Shown here: positions 43,133-51,965 of the stretch, in pieces
Layout: every line of letters starts with the position of its first letter
Numbering within the stretch: the stretch's first letter is position 1
NCBI RefSeq assembly: GCF_004352915.1
Contig: NZ_SJSY01000073.1
Coordinates: 124,001 to 188,000 of the forward strand
DNA from: Flavobacterium zhairuonense
GTDB taxonomy: Bacteria > Bacteroidota > Bacteroidia > Flavobacteriales > Flavobacteriaceae
Reading direction: 5' to 3'
DNA length: 64,000 nt
Notes under the pieces: generated by a model
The model's input: the letters and a program-made list of their open reading frames with translations, nothing else
What the model was told of the DNA's origin: nothing
Databases searched by the model: none
Program-made: the position numbers and the translations under genes

Positions 43133-44365
43133 ATGAAAAAGATTATTTCAGTACTTGTTTTGTTTGTTTCGATCTTAAGTTTCGGACAAGGAAATACACA
43201 TAATCAAACAGGAGGGAAATTTGAAGGTTTGGCAATGACGCCACCAATGGGGTGGAACTCTTGGAATACCTTTGGGACGGACATCAATGAAAAACTAGTA
43301 AAAGAAACGGCAGATATTATGGTTTCATCTGGATTGGCAGCTGCTGGGTACAATTATATTGTTTTGGATGACGGTTGGATGACACACGAGCGTGATGCAA
43401 ATGGTGATTTAATTCCAGATCCAGTTAAATTTCCTAGCGGAATGAAAGCGCTTGTTGATTATGTACACGGCAAAGGTTTGAAATTTGGCTTGTACAATTG
43501 TGCAGGAATTCAAACTTGCGCGGGATATCCGGGAACTCGTGGTTATGAATATCAAGATGCTCGTTTTTATGCTAAATTAGGAATCGATTTCCTTAAATAT
43601 GATTGGTGCAACACGAAAGGAATTTCAGCTCCCGAAGCTTATACGACAATGAGCAATGCATTGAAAACTGCTGGAAGACCAATTGTTTTCAGTTTGTGCG
43701 AATGGGGAGACAATCAGCCATGGGAATGGGGTAAACCAGTTGGTAATCTTTGGAGAATTTCAGGCGATATTTATCCTTGTTTTGATTGCGAATTCAAGCA
43801 TCCAGAAAATTGGTCCTCTTGGGGATTTATGAAAATTGCAGAAATGCGAAAAGATATCCGTAAATATTCTGGTCCGGATCATTGGAATGATTTTGACATG
43901 ATGGAAGTTGGAAACGAAATGAATGATATCGAAGACAAAGCGCATTTTGCAATGTGGTGCATGTTGTCATCGCCATTATTTACAGGAAACGATTATCGAA
44001 AGATGTCGAAAGAAACATTGGCGATTTTAACTAATAAAGATTTAATTGCTGTTAATCAGGACAAATTAGGAATTCAAGGATTTAAATATACTGCTGAAGA
44101 TGGTTTAGAAGTTTGGGTTAAGCCTTTGTCAGATGGAAATTGGGCAATTACTTTTTTAAACAGAAGTGATGTTGCAAAAAAGGTTAATTTCGATTTTAAA
44201 AAGAATATAATAAAAGACGCAGATTTTGGCTATGAAGCTGATTTTAATAAGGTGACTTATAAAATAAAAGATCTTTGGAAAAACAAAGAAATTGGGACAA
44301 CTAAAAAGAGTTTTATTTCAGACCTTGCTTCTCATGATGTAATTACACTTCGATTAACTCCTTAA
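43133..44365 (+). CDS. GH27 alpha-galactosidase
   Basis: 410 residues with a signal peptide (to SFGQG). GH27 motifs in order: MTPPMGWNSWNTFG, YIVLDDGWM, KGLKFGLYNCAG, nucleophile Asp157 in FLKYDWCN, FSLCEWGDNQPWEWG, acid/base Asp212 in WRISGDIYP, HWNDFDMMEVGN, then a C-terminal beta domain (GLEVWVKPLSDGNWAITFLN). Retaining enzyme that removes alpha-1,6-galactose from galactomannan or galactoglucomannan oligosaccharides, probably in the periplasm. Eleven bases from the GH5 gene. A terminator separates it from the susCD genes, so its level may be lower or set by read-through. Confidence 0.93.
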   Translation: MKKIISVLVLFVSILSFGQGNTHNQTGGKFEGLAMTPPMGWNSWNTFGTDINEKLVKETADIMVSSGLAAAGYNYIVLDDGWMTHERDANGDLIPDPVKFPSGMKALVDYVHGKGLKFGLYNCAGIQTCAGYPGTRGYEYQDARFYAKLGIDFLKYDWCNTKGISAPEAYTTMSNALKTAGRPIVFSLCEWGDNQPWEWGKPVGNLWRISGDIYPCFDCEFKHPENWSSWGFMKIAEMRKDIRKYSGPDHWNDFDMMEVGNEMNDIEDKAHFAMWCMLSSPLFTGNDYRKMSKETLAILTNKDLIAVNQDKLGIQGFKYTAEDGLEVWVKPLSDGNWAITFLNRSDVAKKVNFDFKKNIIKDADFGYEADFNKVTYKIKDLWKNKEIGTTKKSFISDLASHDVITLRLTP

Positions 44366-44376
44366 ATTTTAAATTT

Positions 44377-45342
44377 ATGAAATCAAAAGCTTGTTTTCTT
44401 AGTCTTGTTCTGTTGGTAATTGCCTGTAATTTGCAGGCTCAGTTTGTCAAAAAACATGGCCAGTTAAGTGTAAAAGGTACTCAGTTGGTAGACCAAAATA
44501 GCGAGCCAATTGTTTTACGAGGTTTAAGTTTTGGCTGGCATAGCATGTGGCCGAGATTTTACAATGAAAAAGCAGTTAGCTGGCTTAAAAGAGATTTTAA
44601 TTGTAATGTTGTTAGAGCTGCGACGGGAATTGAGTTAGGGGAGTGGTCTTACATGAAGGATCCGCAATTTGCAAAAGAAAAGATTGAAGCGGTTGTAAAT
44701 GGCGCCATCAAATCAGATGTTTATGTAATTATCGATTGGCACAGTCATAATGTTAATTTGAAGGAAGCTTCAGCTTTTTTTGCAGAGATGTCAAAGAAAT
44801 ATGCTAAATATCCTAATATAATATATGAGGTGTTCAATGAGCCGGATTATGAAACTTGGTGGGAGGTCAAAACATATGCTGAGGAGATAATACGCATAAT
44901 TAGAGAAAATGATCCTAATAATGTCATTTTGGTTGGTTGTCCGCATTGGGATCAAGATGTAAATCTCCCTGCCGAAGATCCAATTTTAGGGTACAATAAT
45001 ATAATGTACACCATGCATTTTTACGCGGCTACGCATGGTAAGAACTTGCGAGATCGAACTGATGCTGCGATAAATAGTGGCTTGCCTATTTTTGTTTCTG
45101 AATCTGCAGGAATGGAAGCTTCAGGCGATGGGCCGTTAAATATGAAAGCTTGGCAAGAATATATTGATTGGATGGAAGACAGAAAACTTAGCTGGATAAC
45201 ATGGTCAGTTTCAGATAAAGATGAAACTTGTTCTATTTTGAAGAAATCGGCAAAGTCTGAAGGAAAATGGAAAGATGAAGATTTGAAAGAATCTGGAATC
45301 AAGGTTAGGGAGTTTTTGAAAAAATATAATACTCAGGAGTAG
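44377..45342 (+). CDS. GH5 endoglucanase/mannanase, GH5_2-like
   Basis: 321 residues with an export signal that could be read as a lipoprotein (VIACNLQ) or a plain signal peptide (LQAQ). Single GH5 barrel: GQLSVKGTQLVDQNSEPIVLRG, LSFGWHSMWPRFY, VYVIIDWHSH, acid/base Glu155 in YEVFNEPDYETWW, YTMHFYAATHG and nucleophile Glu242 in LPIFVSESAGMEASG. The short cellulase-like form matches subfamily 2, whose members cut beta-1,4-glucan and often glucomannan. No binding module. Within this locus action at glucose-mannose junctions of glucomannan is plausible; subfamily and specificity need comparison. Confidence 0.87.
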   Translation: MKSKACFLSLVLLVIACNLQAQFVKKHGQLSVKGTQLVDQNSEPIVLRGLSFGWHSMWPRFYNEKAVSWLKRDFNCNVVRAATGIELGEWSYMKDPQFAKEKIEAVVNGAIKSDVYVIIDWHSHNVNLKEASAFFAEMSKKYAKYPNIIYEVFNEPDYETWWEVKTYAEEIIRIIRENDPNNVILVGCPHWDQDVNLPAEDPILGYNNIMYTMHFYAATHGKNLRDRTDAAINSGLPIFVSESAGMEASGDGPLNMKAWQEYIDWMEDRKLSWITWSVSDKDETCSILKKSAKSEGKWKDEDLKESGIKVREFLKKYNTQE

Positions 45343-45367
45343 TACAATTATCCTATTTCCTTTATAG

Positions 45368-45399
45368 GCCTGTTCATTTTTTTGAACAGGCTTTTTTTT
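45368..45399 (+). terminator. Rho-independent terminator closing the mannan region
   Basis: GCCTGTTCA / TGAACAGGC, 6-base T loop, followed by eight T's. Confidence 0.95.
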
Positions 45400-45548
45400 G
45401 TTTTAAAATCAAAAATGACTAGAGAGACCAAAAGGTTTTTGGAAACTTTTGTAGGGGTGTTTTTGTAGGAATTTTTGTTTTTGAGAATGAGTGTTTTTGA
45501 TTGAGATAATTTTTGAAGTAAAATTCACTTTTGTTTTAATTTTTACAA

Positions 45549-45571
45549 TACCCCCTAAAAAAATAGGGGTA
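45549..45571. promoter_or_regulatory. TACCCC/GGGGTA palindrome in a 595-base gap
   Basis: TACCCCCTA and TAGGGGTA face each other across an A tract. It is followed by a T tract, so a terminator-like role is possible, but it lies about 200 bases beyond the previous gene's terminator and 370 before the porin start. A half site TAGGGGT occurs at about 45452. The rest of the 45343-45937 gap is T-rich and holds no convincing gene. Confidence 0.4.
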
Positions 45572-45860
45572 GTTGTTTTTTTTAAATGTTTTTTGGTGTG
45601 TTTTTGGTTCTATTTTTTGTTTGTATTTCATTTTTTGTGTGATTTTAAGTGTGTAAAAGGTAAAATAGCATTGTTGAATTTTCAAAAATGAATCCGTATA
45701 AATATCAAATAACGATTATTGCTTCCTTAATTTTTGTAATCCATAATTCTGCTTCTAAAACGTCAAAAAAGTACTTTTGGATTGTTCTACTCATACAAAA
45801 GTTAATAAATTCGCTAATGAAAATGAAGGGGTTTTTTGAGGGTGATGAGGGATTTTAGAA

Positions 45861-45890
45861 TTGACATATACTATTAATTACAGCTATATA
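45861..45890 (+). promoter_or_regulatory. Possible promoter of the porin gene
   Basis: TTGACA (45861-45866), 18 bases, TATATA (45885-45890), resembling a general sigma-70 promoter rather than the TAnnTTTG type, 47 bases before the start codon. The -33 TTG part fits either scheme. Confidence 0.35.
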
Positions 45891-45937
45891 AAGATTAACT
45901 AACCAGAATCAATTAATAACCAAAAACCAATTAAAAC

Positions 45938-47011
45938 ATGAAAAAAGTATTACACATTTTTGCCGCGATGTTAACGAGTTCTTTTGCTTTTGCTCAAGAT
46001 GATACAGAAACAGCAACTTCACCAGCGACGACATGGGGCGGATCAGCAGATGCGTATTATAAATACGATTTTTCGAAACAAATGAATGGATTAACGAGCT
46101 TTACCAACTCTCAGAATTCATTTGAACTAGGAATGGCGTCTGTAGAAGCAGGTCACACTTTCGGAAAAGCTTCTGTATTTGTAGACTTAGGATTCGGAAA
46201 AAGAGCCGGCGAATTTTCATACAATGAAACAACAGATAAAGATATAAATGCAAAATTTTTGATTAAACAATTGTTTTTTACATATAATGTTACTGATAAG
46301 TTTAAGTTTGTAGCGGGTAGTTTTGGTACTCATATAGGATATGAAGTTCTAGATGCTGTCGATAATAAAAACTACAGTATGTCATATGCTTTCTCTTATG
46401 GACCTTTCTTTAATACAGGGGTAAAAGCGCAATATACTTCAGGGAAGTTTACAGCAATGTTTGGGATCACTAATCCAACAGATTTTAAATCAGCAATGGA
46501 TGCCGGTTCAACTCAAAAAACATTCATTGGACAGCTAGGGTATATTGGTGAAACAGGAAGCGCTTATTTGAATTTTACATCAGGAAGTGCAAATCCTGCG
46601 TCTGACGAAAATAAAACACAAATCGATTTTGTGGCATCAAAAACAATAAGTGATAGTTTTGCTCTTGGTTTTAATGCAACTTATGCTAAAACAAAAAATG
46701 ATTTTGACAGCGATTTAGATGGAGAATGGTTCTCATTAGTAGGATACGCAAATTATTCATTCTCTCCATCATTATTATTGGCTTACAGAATGGAATATTT
46801 TGATGCAAAAGATGCTGCGCCAAGTTTAGGAACTTTAACAGGTTCAAATGTATTTGCAAACACAGTTTCTTTAAACTATAAAGTTGGAAAATTGACTATA
46901 ATTCCTGAGTTAAGATACGATGCTGCTTCTGAAGATATCTTTTTAGATAAAGATGCATTGCCAACAGGCGGATCGTTCTATGCTCTGGTAGCTACAACAT
47001 ACTCTTTCTAG
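45938..47011 (+). CDS. Outer membrane beta-barrel porin (BBP2/OmpL-like)
   Basis: 357 residues with a signal peptide (ending FAFAQ). The mature protein is a continuous series of amphipathic beta strands: WGGSADAYYKYDFSKQM, FELGMASVEAGHTFGKASVF, AKFLIKQLFFTYNVTDKFKF, and a final strand with C-terminal Phe (FYALVATTYSF), the usual barrel-assembly signal. The order of strands resembles the putative beta-barrel porin-2 family, often found in Bacteroidota with nitrogen-metabolism genes, which are not present here. Transcribed alone; substrate unknown. Confidence 0.78.
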   Translation: MKKVLHIFAAMLTSSFAFAQDDTETATSPATTWGGSADAYYKYDFSKQMNGLTSFTNSQNSFELGMASVEAGHTFGKASVFVDLGFGKRAGEFSYNETTDKDINAKFLIKQLFFTYNVTDKFKFVAGSFGTHIGYEVLDAVDNKNYSMSYAFSYGPFFNTGVKAQYTSGKFTAMFGITNPTDFKSAMDAGSTQKTFIGQLGYIGETGSAYLNFTSGSANPASDENKTQIDFVASKTISDSFALGFNATYAKTKNDFDSDLDGEWFSLVGYANYSFSPSLLLAYRMEYFDAKDAAPSLGTLTGSNVFANTVSLNYKVGKLTIIPELRYDAASEDIFLDKDALPTGGSFYALVATTYSF

Positions 47012-47044
47012 AGATAAAGATTGATATTTTTTTTTTTTTTTTGG

Positions 47045-47081
47045 AGCTGTCGAAACATATTAATGTTTTGGCAGCTTTTTT
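47045..47081 (+). terminator. Terminator of the porin gene
   Basis: Stem AGCTGTCGAAACAT / ATGTTTTGGCAGCT (one G-U) with T tract; preceded by a homopolymer of sixteen T's (47027-47042). Confidence 0.85.
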
Positions 47082-47221
47082 ATTGGTATAAAATGTGAAA
47101 CCCACGTGCTTTAATCAGCAAATGTTTTATATGTCGATTTAGTGTTTTTAGAGATGCAATGTAGCATAGCAGTGTGTCTTTTCGTTGCGATAATAAAATT
47201 TATTGGGGATAAACAATCGAA

Positions 47222-47250
47222 ATGGCACGCAGAGCACGCAGATTAAATAG
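47222..47250. repeat. Decayed copy of the CACGCAG repeat in a gene-free stretch
   Basis: CACGCAG occurs twice in ten bases followed by ATTAAATAG, resembling the arm of the 15894 palindrome without its partner. The 47012-47373 gap otherwise holds only the two terminators. Confidence 0.4.
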
Positions 47251-47324
47251 GTTTACGTAGCTAAAAAAAACAATGATAATCTGTCAATCTTTGATCTGTG
47301 AGTTATTGGCAAGATAAGAAAATA

Positions 47325-47357
47325 TAAAAAAAGAGGCTGTTTTGTACAGCCTCTTTG
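47325..47357 (-). terminator. Terminator of the amidase gene
   Basis: On the minus strand AAAGAGGCTGT-ACAAA-ACAGCCTCTTT followed by a T run. Confidence 0.88.
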
Positions 47358-47373
47358 ATTTTGTGTGGAACTA

Positions 47374-48285
47374 TTACTGAACTTGTTTTTTGTAAATCGA
47401 GTAAATAGTATCTATTGTTTTTCGGTCTAGCGTTGGAGTTACATCAGTTTGAATGTAATGCAGCTTAAAAGCCATAATTGCCGCCGAAAGATTTTTTGTA
47501 TTATAACCAATGATTCTCAAAGCCGGCTCAATTTTAAAATCAAAAGGAGCTTCTTCTAAAACTTCATCTGGCCAAATTCCGAAGCCTTTTTCTGCCAATG
47601 TTTTCCAAGGAAATAAGGCACTTGGGTCTTGTTTTCTTCCTGGAGCGATATCAGAATGGCCTATTATATTTTGAGTTGGAATATTGTAGTCTTTTTTCAA
47701 TTTTGTCAAAAGAGCAACAAGACTGCTGATTTGGCTTTCCGTAAAAGGTTTGAATCCATTATTATCTAATTCAATTCCGATTGAGTTTGAATTGATGTCC
47801 GTATTTTTTCCCCAAGTTGATGCTCCTGCATGCCATGCTCTTAAATAATCATTAAGCATTTGCACAACTTTTCCGTTTTCCGAAATAATATAATGAGCGC
47901 TTACTTGTGTTTTGGTTTTTGTAAAAGTATTTATGGTTTGTTTAAGAGAATCCTGAGCTGTATGATGAATGATAATAAAGCTTGGTTTTCTTAAATTGAA
48001 ATTCACAGTTCCAATCCACTCGGTTGTGATGCCATTTACTAAATGAGTAGAACCTGTTTTTGATAAAGTATCTTTTACAATGCCTAATTGAGCGGCATAA
48101 GTAGTATCAATCACAACTGGGCTAATTGCCGGAATTGCTTGAGGATCTTTACTCGTGATCTGGTTTTCTAAAGTCTTAAGCTGCTGATCGTAAACCTTCT
48201 CAGTGCTTTTATATGGATTTGTAGAGCAAGAAGTTATGATAATTGCTAAAATCAAATAACATAAATGTTTTTTTATCATGGTCAT
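47374..48285 (-). CDS. N-acetylmuramoyl-L-alanine amidase lipoprotein (Amidase_2)
   Basis: 303 residues; two in-frame ATGs (48285 and 48279) both give the lipoprotein signal IIITSCSTNPYK. The residues after Cys are not acidic, so periplasmic. Amidase_2 domain: SFIIIHHTAQDS with first zinc His, SAHYIISENGKVVQMLND, RAWHAGAS, NSIGIELDN, and IIGHSDIAPGRKQDP with the second His and the Asp/Lys of the active site. A C-terminal four-helix-like segment (RIIGYNTKNLSAAIMAFKLH) resembles a peptidoglycan-binding region. It cleaves the bond between muramic acid and the stem peptide in wall recycling or turnover, AmiD-like. Confidence 0.9.
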   Translation of the reverse strand: MTMIKKHLCYLILAIIITSCSTNPYKSTEKVYDQQLKTLENQITSKDPQAIPAISPVVIDTTYAAQLGIVKDTLSKTGSTHLVNGITTEWIGTVNFNLRKPSFIIIHHTAQDSLKQTINTFTKTKTQVSAHYIISENGKVVQMLNDYLRAWHAGASTWGKNTDINSNSIGIELDNNGFKPFTESQISSLVALLTKLKKDYNIPTQNIIGHSDIAPGRKQDPSALFPWKTLAEKGFGIWPDEVLEEAPFDFKIEPALRIIGYNTKNLSAAIMAFKLHYIQTDVTPTLDRKTIDTIYSIYKKQVQ

Positions 48286-48314
48286 TTACATTTTGAGATG
48301 AAGTTTTTTTGGTG

Positions 48315-48860
48315 TTATTCTTCTGCTTTTTTTGTTTTTTCTTCTTCGGTTGCCTCTTTATGATCTTTAGAGTCTTTTTTCTTTTTTGATTTTTCTTTTT
48401 GAACTCCTTTGAAATTGGCCATAAATTCTTTGTACTTTTCTATTTGTTCAGCACTCAAAAATGCATTTACTTTTTTAGTAGTACTTTCTCTTAAAGCGTT
48501 AATTTGTTCAATTTTTTGCTCTTGGCTACTGCTTTCATTTTTCAAAAGTACACCTTGTTCTCTAATACTGTCTGCTAAAGCGTTAGTGATAGCAATAGCT
48601 TGAAGGTCATCAAGTTTAAGTTCAGGTCTCATTTGCTCAACGATTTTCGCAGCAGTTTCTTCTGCAGGAATTTCTTTTGGCTTGCTTGGAGTGCTTTGTG
48701 GCCCAGCCATCATGCTTCTGTCCATACCCATTCCGCCACCGCGTCCGTAACCTCCATAACCTCCACCGTAGCCGCTGTTATAACCACCATATTGAGCTGA
48801 TGCTGCATTAACACAGCACAAAGCAAAAATCAAAAGAAAAAAAATGTTCGTAGGTTTCAT
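48315..48860 (-). CDS. Secreted Gly/Tyr-rich protein with Spy/CpxP-like helical region
   Basis: About 181 residues from the ATG at 48860 (MKPTNIFFLLIFALCCVNAA), which yields a normal signal peptide; the frame extends to 48941 but that would overlap rimO and hide the signal. After a Gly-Tyr-rich stretch (GYGGGYGGYGRGGGMG) come two helices (LKLDDLQAIAITNALADSIR; FLSAEQIEKYKEFM) like those of Spy/LTXXQ periplasmic proteins, and a highly charged Lys/Glu tail. The pattern LDDLQ...LSAEQ...YKEF is suggestive only. Thirty bases from the amidase gene: same operon likely. Confidence 0.7.
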   Translation of the reverse strand: MKPTNIFFLLIFALCCVNAASAQYGGYNSGYGGGYGGYGRGGGMGMDRSMMAGPQSTPSKPKEIPAEETAAKIVEQMRPELKLDDLQAIAITNALADSIREQGVLLKNESSSQEQKIEQINALRESTTKKVNAFLSAEQIEKYKEFMANFKGVQKEKSKKKKDSKDHKEATEEEKTKKAEE

Positions 48861-48900
48861 AATTAGTTTTTTATCTAAATTGATAATAGTTAGCGTAAAT

Positions 48901-50214
48901 TTAAGCAGGTTCTCCGTATAAATCAAATTCTGTTGCTTCAATTATCTTGATATTAACAAATTCACCAGTTTTTACATAATGTTTAGAGGCATCAATCAAA
49001 ACTTCGTTGTCAACATCTGGGCTGTCGAATTCTGTTCGGCCAACAAAATGAGCGCCTTCTTTTCTGTCAATAATGCATTTGAAAACTTTGCCAACTTTTT
49101 CTTGGTTCAAATCCCAAGAAATTTGCGATTGTAATTCCATTATTTCGTTTGCTCGGGCTTGTTTTACATCGTCCGGAACGTCGTCTTCCAATAAATAAGC
49201 ATGTGTATTTTCTTCATGAGAATAAGCGAAACATCCCATTCTGTCAAATTTCATTTCTTGAACAAAATCTTTCAAAATTTCAAAATCTTCTTGAGTTTCA
49301 CCTGGATATCCAACAATCAAAGTTGTTCTGATTGCCATTCCTGGTACCGAAGCACGGAAATCTTTCAATAATTGAGTCGTTTTGGCTTGAGTTGTACCAC
49401 GACGCATTGATTTTAAGATAGAATCAGAAATGTGTTGCAATGGAATATCAATATAATTACAGATTTTCGGCTCGCGTTTCATAATTTCTAAAACATCCAT
49501 TGGGAAACCAGTTGGGAAAGCATAATGTAAACGAATCCATTCGATTCCTTCAACTTTGACCAATGCTTCTAAAAGTTCTCCAAGATTTCTCTTTTTATAA
49601 AGATCAAGACCATAATAAGTTAAGTCTTGCGCAATTAAAATTAATTCTTTAACGCCATTTTTGGCTAAACCTTCAGCTTCTTTTACTAATTTTTCAATTG
49701 GCTGAGAAACGTGAGAGCCACGCATTAAGGGAATAGCGCAAAAACTGCAAGGTCTGTCGCAACCTTCTGCAATTTTTAAGTAAGCATAGTTCTTTGGAGT
49801 CGTTGTTAAACGTTCGCCTAATAATTCATGTTTATAGTCAGCGCCTAAAGCTTTTAATAATTGAGGCAACTCAGTTGTTCCAAAATATTGATCTACATTG
49901 GGGATTTCTTTTTCTAGGTCTGGTCTATAGCGTTCAGATAAGCATCCGGTAACGAAAACTTTGTCAACTAATCCTTTGTCTTTTTTATCGGCATATTCCA
50001 AAATCATATTAACAGATTCGGCTTTAGCATTATCAATAAAACCGCAAGTGTTGATTACAATAATGTTTCCTTCTTTTTCTGCAGGAGCCTCGTGTTCAAC
50101 TTCTTTTCCATTCGCACGCAGCTGTCCCATAAGGACTTCGCTGTCATAAACATTTTTTGAACACCCAAGAGTGATTACGTTAATTTTGTTCTTTTTTAAA
50201 GACTTGGTTCTCAT
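48901..50214 (-). CDS. rimO: RimO, ribosomal protein S12 methylthiotransferase
   Basis: 437 residues, full length. N-terminal UPF0004 domain with the three cluster cysteines (ITLGCSKNVYDSE; VINTCGFIDNAK; VTGCLSERYR), radical SAM core with CX3CX2C in GCDRPCSFCAIP and MRGSHVSQP, and a C-terminal TRAM domain (GKVFKCIIDRKEGAHFVGR; ASKHYVKTGEFVNIKI). Adds methylthio to Asp of S12. SKNVYDSE and MRGSHVSQP distinguish it from MiaB. Gene on the minus strand ahead of the Gly/Tyr protein. Confidence 0.96.
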   Translation of the reverse strand: MRTKSLKKNKINVITLGCSKNVYDSEVLMGQLRANGKEVEHEAPAEKEGNIIVINTCGFIDNAKAESVNMILEYADKKDKGLVDKVFVTGCLSERYRPDLEKEIPNVDQYFGTTELPQLLKALGADYKHELLGERLTTTPKNYAYLKIAEGCDRPCSFCAIPLMRGSHVSQPIEKLVKEAEGLAKNGVKELILIAQDLTYYGLDLYKKRNLGELLEALVKVEGIEWIRLHYAFPTGFPMDVLEIMKREPKICNYIDIPLQHISDSILKSMRRGTTQAKTTQLLKDFRASVPGMAIRTTLIVGYPGETQEDFEILKDFVQEMKFDRMGCFAYSHEENTHAYLLEDDVPDDVKQARANEIMELQSQISWDLNQEKVGKVFKCIIDRKEGAHFVGRTEFDSPDVDNEVLIDASKHYVKTGEFVNIKIIEATEFDLYGEPA

Positions 50215-50351
50215 ACTTTTATAAATTGGAGTGCAAAATTACACTTTTTTATTCAATCACCGCTTATTTCGGTTTCTTTTAGGTGTTTTTTATGAAGCTA
50301 ATCCTTCTGTTTTCTATGTTCTTCGCATTTCTGAAGGCTTTCGTTAAGGCT

Positions 50352-50385
50352 AAAAAAAAATCCGCCAAGAAAAGAACTTGACGGA
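50352..50385 (-). terminator. Terminator of the FadL-type gene
   Basis: Minus-strand stem TCCGTCAAG / CTTGGCGGA (one G-U) with 7-base loop and nine T's. Confidence 0.85.
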
Positions 50386-50414
50386 AATCTTCAATCATCT
50401 ATTTTGATTTTTAA

Positions 50415-51920
50415 TTACAATTCAAATAATAAAGTAAGAGTTACATTGTTTAGTTTTGAAGTAATGTTGGCTCCATCGGTGAATCCTGTTGCGAAAAATC
50501 CTTGATTTGATTTTCTTTCCATATAAGAATAAGCCAAATCTAATTTTGTGCCACCAAAGCTATATCCCAAACCTCCTGAGTAGCTGTTTAAATCGCCGAT
50601 TGTTCTTCCGTCATTATAAGGGCTTCCTTCAAAACGGTAACCTCCACGAAGACTCACTCTTTGAATTTTGTATTCAGCACCAATTCTTAATTCGCCATTT
50701 GATGTCAATTGATTGCTCATATCTGCATTCAATCCTCTGAATCCTGGATCGCTTGTTGGTTTATATTTTGTGTTTCCGTAATTTTTAATGGAATAATCAA
50801 CACTGATTAGGCCTGATTTTCCGAAAACATAAGCGCCACTGAAAGTAAATTTATCAGGTGTCTGCAAAGTATATCGATCATAAACGTTAATCAAATTCGG
50901 ATTAACGTTTTCACGTATTTCTGGACCGCCTGTAGCTTGTCTTGTTGTTGATAAACTTTGTGCGACTTCATCATATAAATCATACCAGGTATTTGATTCG
51001 TATGCAACACCAAGTCTTAAGCCATCAGTAACTTTGGCGATGGCTCCTAATTGAAAAGAAAATCCATTTCCGTAAGTGTATAAGTCGTTATTGAAACGTA
51101 GGTTAGATATTGTCTCGCGAGCTTCTAAAGGATTGCTATTGTCTTCATAAAAACTGCTCGATCTTCTGTAATCTGTAATATGTACGTTTAAGTTGGCTCC
51201 GAAATAAATTCTGTCCTTGTATGAAGTAGCAATGTTGAAAGTCAATTTGCTGTTGTAACCAGTAGTATAGACTTCATTTTCTTGGTAATAATTTCCTCCA
51301 GCAGGAACAGCAGAAACGTATTGGGTGTTGTTGGCATCATTTGGATTAACAGGGTCAATCACATATCCTTTATATCCGAAATAAGCTTGCTGTTCGTCAT
51401 AATACATGTCTCGGTATGGAACTCCAGTAATTACGTCTAGTGGTATTCCATTTGCGTAAGTCAAAAAATATTGGTCAATTGAGTTTCTAGGATTTGTTCC
51501 GGCAGAAAATATATTGTTATTAAAATTATTCGTGTTTTCATAAGTTGTTCCAATTGCAATTTTTTTCCAATTATTATTTGGATTATGATCATGGAAAACA
51601 AAAACAGCTCCAGCTTGATTCAAGATAAATGAATTGTCTTTGTCGCTGGTTTCAGTTCCGAAATAATTGGAGTTGTTCTTCTTGGTTTGATTGCTAAAAG
51701 AAACCCCAATTTGATTGTTATTGAATACAGCAGATCCAGCTGGATTGACAGTTAAGGCTGATAAATCTCCTCCAACAGCTCCAAATGCACCACTCATTGC
51801 TCGGTATCTTGCCGTTCCGGTCAAGTTATCTTGTGCATAACGTACAGCATCAGATACTTCTTGTGAATGTAGAGCGCTAAAAGATAGTCCTATAGTAAAA
51901 AGGAAGAATATTTTTTTCAT
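50415..51920 (-). CDS. OmpP1/FadL-family outer membrane protein
   Basis: 501 residues with a signal peptide (to LHSQE). Mature start DAVRYAQDNLTGTARYRAMSGAFGAVGGDLSALTVNPAG is the N-terminal hatch signature of Bacteroidota OmpP1/FadL/TodX proteins; the rest is beta-barrel strands (LRLGVAYESNTWYDLYDEVA; LISVDYSIKNYGNTKY; LRGGYRFEGSPYNDGR) ending in LLFEL. FadL proteins take up long-chain fatty acids and other hydrophobic compounds. The Gly/Tyr-rich lipoprotein gene lies 45 bases upstream on the same strand, so they form an operon. Confidence 0.88.
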   Translation of the reverse strand: MKKIFFLFTIGLSFSALHSQEVSDAVRYAQDNLTGTARYRAMSGAFGAVGGDLSALTVNPAGSAVFNNNQIGVSFSNQTKKNNSNYFGTETSDKDNSFILNQAGAVFVFHDHNPNNNWKKIAIGTTYENTNNFNNNIFSAGTNPRNSIDQYFLTYANGIPLDVITGVPYRDMYYDEQQAYFGYKGYVIDPVNPNDANNTQYVSAVPAGGNYYQENEVYTTGYNSKLTFNIATSYKDRIYFGANLNVHITDYRRSSSFYEDNSNPLEARETISNLRFNNDLYTYGNGFSFQLGAIAKVTDGLRLGVAYESNTWYDLYDEVAQSLSTTRQATGGPEIRENVNPNLINVYDRYTLQTPDKFTFSGAYVFGKSGLISVDYSIKNYGNTKYKPTSDPGFRGLNADMSNQLTSNGELRIGAEYKIQRVSLRGGYRFEGSPYNDGRTIGDLNSYSGGLGYSFGGTKLDLAYSYMERKSNQGFFATGFTDGANITSKLNNVTLTLLFEL

Positions 51921-51965
51921 TTGGTTTGGTGTTTAATGTGATTGAATGATTTGATGAAAGAGGTT

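Noticed and set aside
45491..45691. Plus-strand open frame of 66 codons rich in Phe and Val after the GH5 gene
   Set aside because: Product of a T-rich non-coding stretch; no ribosome-binding or promoter signal, no recognisable motif.
47027..47042. Run of sixteen T's as the porin terminator
   Set aside because: It lacks a preceding hairpin; the proper stem-loop with its own T tract follows at 47045-47081.
48861..48941. Upstream extension of the Gly/Tyr-rich protein gene
   Set aside because: It would overlap the end of rimO by 41 bases and put 27 hydrophilic residues ahead of a clear signal peptide.
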